Source of the DNA: Dromaius novaehollandiae
Taxonomy: Eukaryota; Chordata; Aves; Casuariiformes; Dromaiidae
Length of the DNA: 64,000 bases
Direction of reading: 5' to 3'
NCBI RefSeq assembly: GCF_036370855.1
Contig: NC_088103.1
Location: forward strand, 8,805,404 to 8,869,403
Below are positions 42,001-49,500 of this stretch, piece after piece. Below the pieces are notes generated by a model. It was not told the DNA's origin. It saw nothing but the letters and a program-made list of their open reading frames with translations, and made no database searches. Each line of letters starts with the position of its first letter. Position 1 is the first letter of the stretch. Both the position numbers and the translations under genes were made by a program.

Positions 42001-45000
42001 TAGCAACTTATTTTGTGTAGAGGGGAGGAAAAAAAATCAGATATATCTGAAATAAGTTCCATCTTCAGTTTACGACTTGTAGTTACAAGATGCGGTAAAC
42101 AAAGCCGGGAAGTTTGTGCCCCAAAAAGCGTTAGCAGGTCTAGCAGCAACAGAGTTTTCACCTTTTGGAAGGCATCATCTCTGAATGGGCTCTGTTGTGC
42201 AGTCTTGGAAACTAAACAAAGTCTTTAGAGCCCAAGTTATTTATTTCAAAACAAACATCAGACTTAGAAAAGTTGTTTCGTAAGCTGGCTGTGCCAGTGA
42301 ACAAAAAGTGTTTTGAAAGATTTGTATATAACAACTCTCAAGTCAAGCTGCCCACTGAGGCTGGACTTTGTATACTTCCTAGATCTAGAAAAAACTGCTG
42401 CACAACAACACACAGACAACATCTCCAAGACACAACAGCTTTATTTTTAGTACCTTTTTTACATGTGGTAGAAACCACTTAACACAGTGCAAAAAGTATT
42501 TGAATGACAAGTGTTTTAAATTTGAATTATTAACAATCACAACATTAAAAGAGGTTTTAAAACACATACTCCTTAATGGCTGCATACTAGCATTGATGAG
42601 ACAAGTGGGCAACCTACAAGGCAGAAATACCAGGCAAATATTCCTGGAAGTAGAATTCATACACTACTGAACTGATAAAGAGAAGCTTGAACTGTGAAGG
42701 CAACTTACAGTAAGTAACCCCTCAAACACTGCACTTTGAATCATGATGGATGATAAATTTTATTACTTGAAGAGTTTAGTATAACCTGATATTGCCTAAA
42801 GTTCCTTCATCCTCTGGAATTCTTGACAGGACAGAGCACTTACTCCAAATGTGACAGAGACAGGCCTGGAAGCCAGAGATGCTTCAGCTTCAGAGATACT
42901 TCAGTACCCGTCATAGGGAAACTCCACAACTTTCTCTCCTATCTACAACAGCAAGAAATAGCCTCACTTGCAGTCATGGTTTTGTTTAAGGGGTTCTAGG
43001 GTCTTTTGGTAAAGATGAGGAGAAGGAATATCATTTTAATAAAGGAATAAGCAATTTAACATTTCTGAGCAAGCAGCAGAACTATACTGAAATATTCCAA
43101 AAACTTTTTTTTGACTGCATGCAAAGCTTGTTAGCACGCTGGAGCTCACAAAGCTACAGCAAAAGTAGTGTAGACGGACACACTTTTCTTCACATTCAGA
43201 GTCAACACACATGCTTCAGTTAACTAGAGACAAAAAACTGTTTTGCACAAACACTCTGAACATTTACTTTGGAAAAGATCCTCTGTTCTCCGAGGGCACT
43301 TAACAAGGACCGACCAGCCTGCGTGTGCTGCCTCAGCCTTCTCAGGTGGAAAACAGTAGTCTGAGCCTGAAGCTTTGAGATATGCACAGCAGAGCAGCAC
43401 TAACGACAATGGTTCCCTAGCTGCAGAATCCCACTAACAATTTGGGGACCTCCAGCAGTTTGAGGGCACAGGGAAACCACACCACATTCAGCTGCAAGAG
43501 GCTCCAAAAGGTGGTATATTCCATCATTAAGGTGTACTTTAACCACAAAAAATAAAGCAGTCAAAAAAACCAAGCTCTGGATATCTCCAAGTCTTCTGCA
43601 TGTTTGTACATGGGGAGAGAAGGGAAGTCTGGCAGAGGGCTGCAGCGACAAAGAAGGAAGCTTGGCAGAGTAAGGAAGGCTCAGAGTTTCAAACAGCTCA
43701 GATAAATAACACCTTGCTATGGAGACTATCAGCAGCAAGACACAAAATGAACATGGGCTGTAGATAACACAGGCTCACCACGCCATTAATGTTGTAACTT
43801 TATTTACTGAGGGCTGAAGAGGTTACAAAGTTCAGCCAGTTGCTTGCCCTTGGTCTTTTCAGCAGAGGCAGTCTCTGGTCAATAGAGTGCAAAGGCAGTA
43901 TGACAGATGCTCATTACAGCTGCTCCCAAAGGGCACACCTGAAGTTGAATAGATGCATACCTTACACTTGTCTCAAAGACATGAGTGTTACCAAATTTGA
44001 TGTTCTGGAAGGGTGAGAAATACCATTTGGCAGCATCAGCTCTGTACCTGGGTAGTTTGCTTTGGCACTGACCGCTACCTATATAAAAAGGAACCTTCTT
44101 TAGGTGTGCCAAATCTCAAACCTCAACCTGAAATTAAAATAAAAATTCAGAGCTAGCAGAGACATAGGTATAAGGACATAGGTATATATACTCTCATGAT
44201 TTATATTACTACTATTAGCTTGCTTATTATCCATTGTTTTGTACTTACTACTACCAGCATGCTTATTGTTACCGCCAAACAAGCAAGCAACTAAGGAGTC
44301 ATCCCTTTTCTTCTAAACTGACATACACATTTACAAAAAAAACTTTGCAAGCTAGTAAATTGCTTACTAGCATTTTGCTGACATTTTCTGGTCTTAAAAC
44401 ACAGATAAACATTTTAGATGAAGCATAGTTTAACAGCACACTAATAACCTAAGGACATGTTACCTAAATTCCTCGCTTTAAGGTGTCAGATAAAGAGGTT
44501 GAACTATAGAAGTCTTGCTTAAAGATTATGTTAACCAGCTAGTCACATTCGTGAAGATGAAACAATGAGTTATTTCACACATCTCCCCTTGAAGCTTGCT
44601 GTTAGCTGATCACCTAGAGACAGACTAGCCGGCTCCAAATACCCTGAATGTATGAGGCAAACACATTTACCAATGCTCTCACCAAATTACAGCAGGGAGC
44701 TCAGGTGCTGCATTCAGATCAGTGGCATATTCCCTCCATCCTCACGTAACCATGCATCGCCTCACACTCTTGAAAAAGATATCCATTTATTTCTTCCCTT
44801 TGCCAGATGGTGCCAAGAAGCCTCTAATAAACCACAAAAAGCTTTCTCTCACTACACAATGTTTTAAGCAGATGCCAACCACCATGCATAATACTGAATG
44901 AGGGAGTCATGTGAAGAGGGACCAACTGAGATTTACCTAATAACCACATGTACTGAGAAGATGCTTAGCAGCGATGAAACCACCCTGTTTTGGTTCATAA

Positions 45001-46061
45001 CACACATGCTACCCAGGAAACTCTGCCAGCCCCTCCAGCCCATGTTGGGGGAATAAATCTTCATTAGTGAGATTAACCTCTCTGCTTTTCCTACAAAGAT
45101 ACAAGGATCACACTGAATGCATTCTTTCCTTTAAAGACAGGTATTCAGGGATAGATGAGCATCTTTAATACAGTCTGTAAGGAGGACCATACCATATAGT
45201 AATGCAGTAGCTTACATAACTTTTATTTAGCAGAATTAGCCCAGAAGCACACATCATGCTAACAGGAGCATTCTGGCATTGCTTTTTGTGAGTTATTTAT
45301 ACTCGCAGCTGTAATAAACAACAATAAGTTTTCAGTTACCTATTCTCCATAACAGCCTCTAGCATCTTGCCAAAAGGGACACGGTTTGTCAGTCTCAATT
45401 CAACCGAGCATCACCTGAGCGCATCCCGGGGAGGCCGATTAAAGCAAAAGGGACGTCGTTAAACTTTCCCGAGCACGGGCGGGCTCCACTGACCCGCAGG
45501 CTGCCTGGACACACTAACGCATGCCTTGCACCCCAAAACAGCCGCGCTGAAGGGGCATTTTTGCCCCAGCAAAGCGACCTAGGGCCACTTCCCACTAGCA
45601 AAGGGAGAGCAAACCAAGAGATCCACGTAGTGGCATCGAAGCCGGTTAAAAAATTAATAAATAAGTGAGGCAGAAGAATACAATCAGCCGGGGGGGGGGG
45701 GGGGGGGGGGAAGGGGACGGCGATGACACTTCCCCTCGGCGGAGGGCCGGTAACGGCCGCCGCCACCTGCCACCCGGGCGCTCCGCCGGCCCGCCCGCCG
45801 CCACCGGCCCCGCCGCCGCCGCTCACCGCCTTTATCCTTGCCGTACATGTGCCCGGCCACCTGGTGCGACAGCGGGACGCAGCCGTTGAGCCCCCGCCGC
45901 CGGCCCGCCGCCGCCGCGGGGCCCGGGGCGGCGCCGAGCGCCGGCTGGGCCGCGGCCTCCTCCTCCGCCTCGCCGCGCCCGCCACCCGCGCAGCGCCCGC
46001 GCCCGCTCTCGGGCCGCCCGGCCGCGGGCGGCGGCGCTCGCCGCGGCGGCTCCGTGGCCAT
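8653..46061 (-). CDS. IPMK: Inositol polyphosphate multikinase, six coding exons (join)
   Basis: Coding exons on the minus strand are 46061-45827, 41090-41005, 25882-25786, 18791-18619, 10485-10404 and 9287-8653. All junctions are GT-AG, and the lengths sum to 1308 nt, giving 435 residues plus TAA. IPMK phosphorylates inositol tris- and tetrakisphosphates to higher forms and acts as a PI3-kinase on PIP2; it also has nuclear scaffold roles. Seen here: an Ala/Gly/Pro/Arg-rich N-terminus, the conserved LNGCVPLSHQVAGHMYGKDK block (about 59-77), the inositol-kinase signature PCIMDVKIG (155-163, catalytic Asp159 and Lys161), SSLLFVYEG (266-274), a basic patch KKAYSKRHHGQ that matches the human nuclear-localisation region, and IDFAHVFPSN (403-412, metal-binding Asp404). 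Human IPMK is 416 residues; most of the extra length is at the N-terminus. No break or missing key residue is seen. Identity is very secure. Confidence 0.97.
9288..10403 (-). other. IPMK: IPMK intron 5
   Basis: This 1.1-kb intron is AT-rich. It contains a short degenerate tandem repeat of a 10-bp GTGCATGTGT-like unit at about 9689-9718. Nothing else is recognisable in it. Confidence 0.9.
9689..9718. repeat. Short GTGCATGTGT tandem repeat, three units
   Basis: Two exact copies of the 10-bp unit gtgcatgtgt are followed by a diverged third copy (ctgcatgtcc). It is alternating purine-pyrimidine DNA in IPMK intron 5. Confidence 0.7.
10404..10485 (-). CDS. IPMK: IPMK coding exon 5
   Basis: This exon is 82 nt, from acceptor cttgcag to donor GTGAGG. 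It encodes VYHVCTDSYETQNQHYGRSL and TKETVKDG, with the last Gly codon split into exon 6. It matches human IPMK closely (VYHVHSDSYETENQHYGRSL). It is too short to stand out as an open frame and was found by joining phases between exons 4 and 6. Confidence 0.95.
10631..10650 (-). promoter_or_regulatory. CTCF-like motif in IPMK intron 4
   Basis: On the minus strand the sequence reads GCACTAGAGGGCAGTG, a near-consensus CTCF core (CCACTAGAGGGCAG differs at one base). It faces the plus-strand motif at 8202-8221, so the pair is convergent. Binding is inferred from the motif alone. Confidence 0.4.
13360..13378. repeat. Poly(A) run, 19 bp
   Basis: An uninterrupted run of 19 A on the plus strand in IPMK intron 4, not preceded by a recognisable retrocopy. 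Confidence 0.9.
15452..15478. repeat. T12-A15 self-complementary block
   Basis: Twelve T are directly followed by fifteen A. The block is perfectly self-complementary over 24 bp and could extrude as a hairpin. It lies in IPMK intron 4. Confidence 0.9.
16005..16052 (+). repeat. Local direct repeat of gctactggaaccat
   Basis: The 14-mer gctactggaaccat occurs at 16005-16018 and again at 16039-16052, each preceded by a ctattt-like stretch. This is a small tandem duplication with a 34-bp period. The second copy has gained a T run. Confidence 0.75.
18619..18791 (-). CDS. IPMK: IPMK coding exon 4 (catalytic PxxxDxKxG exon)
   Basis: This exon is 173 nt, from acceptor ttaacag to donor GTAAGA. It encodes DMYLKLEDVTRKFKK, the signature PCIMDVKIGQKSYDP, and YASAEKIQQQVSKYPLMEEI up to GFLVLGMR. 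The signature Asp and Lys are the catalytic and substrate-binding residues shared by all IPK-family kinases. It is the most conserved exon. It ends on a codon boundary. Confidence 0.97.
21091..21108. repeat. Poly(A) run, 18 bp
   Basis: An uninterrupted run of 18 A on the plus strand inside IPMK intron 3. Confidence 0.9.
24320..24378. repeat. G-run/C-run imperfect inverted repeat
   Basis: The left arm is G10-A-G6-AGA and the right arm is TCTC9TCC. The reverse complement of the right arm (GGA-G9-AGA) pairs with the left arm GGA-G6-AGA apart from three bases, with a loop of about 24 nt. It can form a hairpin, and the left arm alone could form a G-quadruplex. Confidence 0.7.
25786..25882 (-). 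CDS. IPMK: IPMK coding exon 3
   Basis: This exon is 97 nt, from acceptor tttcag to donor GTACTG. It encodes VYDSDCCDSILLELREYLPK and then YFGVWSPPTAPN, with the final G completing an Asp codon with exon 4. This is the N-lobe strand-helix segment of the inositol phosphate kinase fold. The VYDSDC start differs slightly from human VYAADC. The frame is intact. Confidence 0.95.
28014..28029. repeat. Poly(T) run, 16 bp
   Basis: Sixteen T on the plus strand, followed by AAGAG. It would be a poly(A) stretch in the IPMK pre-mRNA. Confidence 0.9.
29515..29547. repeat. Poly(T) run, 33 bp
   Basis: Thirty-three uninterrupted T on the plus strand, followed by AAGAG. A tract this long could be the tail of a minus-strand retroinsertion, but the sequence to its right is not recognisable. 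Confidence 0.9.
29981..30017. repeat. Poly(T) run, 37 bp
   Basis: Thirty-seven uninterrupted T, preceded by a second T-rich stretch (about 29966-29974) and followed by AAGCC. It lies only 434 bp from the T33 tract. Confidence 0.9.
33525..33542. repeat. (AC)9 microsatellite
   Basis: Nine AC dinucleotides follow an ATAT stretch; a second, shorter CA run lies at about 33357-33370. Both are in IPMK intron 2. Confidence 0.85.
36692..36710. repeat. Poly(A) run, 19 bp
   Basis: Nineteen A on the plus strand followed by GAAAAAGAAA, in IPMK intron 2. Confidence 0.9.
39497..39516. repeat. Poly(A) run, 20 bp
   Basis: Twenty A on the plus strand followed by GAAAAAG, in IPMK intron 2. Confidence 0.9.
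41005..41090 (-). CDS. IPMK: IPMK coding exon 2
   Basis: This exon is 86 nt. The acceptor is cttctag and the donor is GTGAGG. It encodes GILQHPDGTVLKQLQPPP followed by RGPREQEFYNK, the start of the kinase N-lobe that contributes to nucleotide binding. It ends on a codon boundary. The sequence is nearly identical to the human protein. Confidence 0.96.
41091..45826 (-). other. IPMK: IPMK intron 1
   Basis: This 4.7-kb first intron begins inside the CpG island; its 5' end carries the 21-bp G run at 45690-45710. The rest is AT-rich. One weak ORF remnant on the transcribed strand lies at 43804-44112. No other gene was seen. Confidence 0.9.
45690..45710. repeat. G21 homopolymer
   Basis: Twenty-one consecutive G on the plus strand (the IPMK template strand), followed by AAGGGG. 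It starts about 115 bp inside intron 1 from the exon 1 donor. It can form quadruplexes and is a likely site of sequencing-length error. Confidence 0.9.
45827..46061 (-). CDS. IPMK: IPMK coding exon 1
   Basis: The exon encodes residues 1-78 plus the first base of codon 79. The start is the ATG at 46061-46059 (MATEPPRR), which agrees with the human MATEPP start. The exon ends before the donor GTGAGC, and the split codon GGT joins exon 2 to read GKDKGGILQHPDG. Residues 9-58 are dominated by Ala, Gly, Pro, Arg and Glu and look unstructured; the last 20 residues are the conserved family block. The exon lies inside the CpG island. Confidence 0.95.
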
Positions 46062-46430
46062 TTCCCGGGGCGGCGGCGGGCGGCGGCGGGGCGACGGCCG
46101 CGCTGCGGCGGCGCTTCAGCGGGCGCTGCGGGCCGGGGCGCGGGCGGCGAGGGCCCGCGGCTCCATCACCCCCGCGCCGGCCCGCACCGCGCTGCGCTGC
46201 GCCGCGCCGCCCTCCGCGGCGCCGAGGCAGCGACTGGCTGCGGCGCGGCCGCGGCGCCGCGATATGTCCCCGCCCCGCGCGCGGCTCCGCCTCCCGCGCC
46301 TCCGCGGAGCGGCCCGGCCCGGCCCGGCCCCCCGCAGCCGCCGCGTCCCGGCGCGGCGCGGGGCCGGGGGGGGCGGGGTCCCGCCGCGCCGCCAGGGGCC
46401 GCCATGGCGCTGCCGTTAACGGTCGGCTCG

Positions 46431-46476
46431 CGCCGCCCCAAACCGGATTTTCCCGCCGCCCCAAACCGGATTTTTC
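46431..46476 (+). repeat. 23-bp tandem duplication upstream of IPMK
   Basis: The unit cgccgccccaaaccggattt plus ttcc occurs twice in direct succession (46431-46453 and 46454 onward, the second with one extra T). The first junction creates the E2F-like TTTCCCGC. It lies about 370-415 bp upstream of the IPMK ATG. Confidence 0.85.
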
Positions 46477-46530
46477 CCCCCTGTCAGGGGTCGCGAGCGG
46501 TCGCCGCCGTGAAGAGAGCCCTTACCGTGC

Positions 46531-49500
46531 GCTCTGCACCTGCCCTTATGTTTCTCTAATCCACAGTGACCGCTGCCTTTGCGTACTGCCCTTACAGATT
46601 TATGTATATTTATATGTTCCCTTTACGCTCGGCTCCCAACTCCGGTGGCCGTCTTCCCTCAGGCAGCATTGTCATCCCTTTGGCTTTATGGTTACCTGTT
46701 TGTTTCCTGCATAAGCTCTGTGTTGCCTTAACAAGTGCCTCTGTTGATAGTGTTGCAATATTTTTTTTCTTTTGCTACAGTTGCAGTGTCTTCCTCTTGT
46801 TTTTCAATGTTCCTCTGAGTCCCACAAGATTGATTCATGTGTTAGTAAGCGGGTTACATCCCCCCTCCATCATTTCTCAGTGACTGGAAAAATACCTTTC
46901 TTCAAAATCCGATTTTGTACTTTTGTATCGGTATCTCGCCTTCTCGAGGTTCACAGGCCCCGCTTTTGCAAACGTTTATTTTCTCTCCCTTATATCGGTG
47001 GGACTACAACGAGTAGCACGTTCAAGTACGTAGATAGTATAAAACCTTTAAAGTGGATGAGGACCTTTAAAGTGATGTAACACCTGGTCTAGAAACAAAA
47101 AAAGCCTCTGTAGGTGTTTGAGTTGGATTCAAGGTGGGTGCACCTGGTCTGCCTCCAGAGCAAAACTGGAAAAGGAATTAGTCTCCCACCTGAATTTTCC
47201 CTCCCGTGGGTAGGTGAAGATACAGAAAAGCCCTGCGTTCATTCGCAGGACCCCAGAGCCCACTGCCCGATGATGAGACTTTTATTAAAACTGCTTCTCA
47301 CTGGGGTGTATATCCACTCTATTTGTCATCCTCTAATTGCTGCTTTTTTCTTTTCCCCCTTTCTTTCCTTTTTAAAATCAGTTTAACTCTGCGAATGGTA
47401 GGTGTGCACTTTTGCCGCAGTATCAGGCCATGATAAGGGCTCCTATAAGGTTCCTATGAGGGATAAATCTTAGCAGGGATTCAGTTAGGAGCCCTGCGCT
47501 TGCATCTTAGTTGGATAACTGGGGAAGCGAAAGCACCAGGGGAACGGATAGGTCATAGGGAAGATGGGGCCGGGCACAGTCTGAGTTTTTGGAGCAGGAT
47601 GGGTGGAAGGAGCACAGAATATAAATGTATGAAAATCGGGTTTCACTAGGCCCAGTGCTCATGTTTCAATTTCTTACTTGGGGAAGATAGGGAAGGCAGT
47701 GGTAACGATTCAGCAACGTCATTTGTGAAATAATGAGATTGGTCAGAAAAGCCGTGTTTCTCCTTCCCAAATGTCCCTTCCTCCCAACAATGCATCTGTC
47801 CAGTCACTGTCGGTGAAAAGTGCATCTGTCAGTGTCCACCCCAAAGATTAGGACAGTCGCAAATGTCAGCACTTATCTTCAGTTCCCCATAGAGGCAATA
47901 GCAAATTTTCCCAGGGAGATGCTGATGCGGGAGAAAAATAACACAGCTTGGTCATATCTTGCACAGGAAAACAACTGAAGAGCAAGTCATCCCTAGCACC
48001 AGGGGAGAAAAGCAGAAGTGCCGTGCCCAGCGGCGTCTCTCTACGAGGAGCAACTCCCGGCAAGCTGCTCGGGGGGGTCCACCTCGGCGCCAGCCGCACC
48101 TACTACCCCACGCACCTCTCCCTTTGCACGCAGTGGACCTTGAAGGGATTAAAGGAAATACGAAAGCATGAGTAACTGCAGTAGGTAAACATTGACTATT
48201 TCCTTTTCCCTGGTATTTGCTTCAGTCGGTTTCTGCATATAGAAATGAAGCAAGGTGCGGATGCATCTTTCATTCACTCATTCCACCCTCACACTTTGGC
48301 ACAGGGAGATCACTAATTTTATCTGGGAACTTCTCCAAAAATAAAACAAGTTAAACTGTGATGGTACAAGAAATGATAAATAATTATTTTTTTCCATGAC
48401 GTGTAATTTTGTTAATTTTCACTGAAAGCAGAATCTATAAGAAAGAGTCCTGTATACATTTTTCCTCTCTGGGCTGTAAAATCGCACTCAAAGAGAAACT
48501 GAAAGGGATAGCAGCTGTGAAGAACAGGCGGGCAGTGCTAGCCCTGGGAAATGCACCGATGCTGAAACACATTAGGCCAAAGTATGCTTAATTCTGGATC
48601 ACCATTTTTATCTTTTGCTGAAAAACAACCTTACCTCACTCAGTCTGACAAAAGTGTAAATACGAACAACATCGAGCAAATGTGATGCATACATTTATTT
48701 AGTGCAAACTGCTTGGCACTGCAAGAGGATGTTTCACTGGCAGATTGCAAAGCTCTTCTGAATCGAGTAAGGATTACAAAAGAATGACTTTCTGCTGAAA
48801 TAGAGCCCCCTTTCAAATACAACAGCTAGTTAATAACTAACCACAAGACGTGTAATAGTTTAGTACAGGAAATAAGCTCATACTTTGGTGGAAGAGCGGG
48901 GAGACATTAGGTAAACAAATTACTGGAGTTGGCTTCTGGCTAACATACGAGGACTCTGGGTTTATGCTAACAAGTACCACCAGATTTTTTGCTCTCCCTT
49001 AAAATGGTTCAGGTCCACTTGTTCTCCAGCTCACCAGAAATACTGCTTTTCTAGCAGAACAGCATCTTCTTTGCCATGTCCATAATAGAAAAACAAATCC
49101 TGCAGACCACAGAGCCACTTCCTGCAGCGCACCCAGCCCTTCTCACATCGGTTCCCACAGCTGAATATACTGCAGCAGAGGCAATATTGACCATATGCCC
49201 TTTCCTGATAAGAAATGTTGACCACTGAATCCACCAATATTCTGGATGGGCAGGGAGGATCTGTAGTGGTGCTTCTGTGAGCAGGAGGCCTTTCATGCTA
49301 ATCTAGTAGACGTAAGCTAGAGCAGTATGGAAGTTGCACCTGTGTTGCAGTTCTTTTGCCCTGCATATCTACTCATTTCCCAGCTGAAACATTGCTGTAT
49401 CATGCCCTCATAACATAGTTAAGGATTTGTAATCCTTCATTAAATTCGGGAAGTCCTGCGCTGTCTGTTTTGTTACTGCTAAGCAAAGGAAAATCTAAAT

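Larger units (their letters stand above)
45715..46530 (-). promoter_or_regulatory. IPMK: CpG-island promoter of IPMK
   Basis: The GC content and CpG density rise abruptly over about 0.8 kb, covering exon 1, the presumed 5' UTR and the upstream region, in an otherwise AT-rich window. GC boxes are visible at 46268-46276 (ccccgcccc) and about 46369-46378 (gggggcgggg). A YY1-like ATGGCGGC lies on the minus strand at 46405-46398 and an E2F-like TTTCCCGC at 46449-46456. I saw no TATA box. This is typical of a dispersed-start housekeeping promoter. The exact start site cannot be read from sequence. Confidence 0.85.

Noticed and set aside
46262-46275. TATA-like element (gatatg) in the IPMK upstream region
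   Set aside because: It does not fit the TATA consensus and lies in a CpG-island promoter, where TATA-less initiation is expected.
45395-46559. Several long open frames on both strands across the CpG island (up to 278 codons, Arg/Ala/Pro-rich)
   Set aside because: GC-rich DNA has few stop codons, so all frames stay open. Only the minus-strand frame that joins exactly to IPMK exon 2 is supported.
49031-49296. Cys-rich overlapping frames on the minus strand
   Set aside because: Two frames overlap with no family resemblance, no convincing splice signals and no neighbouring exon.
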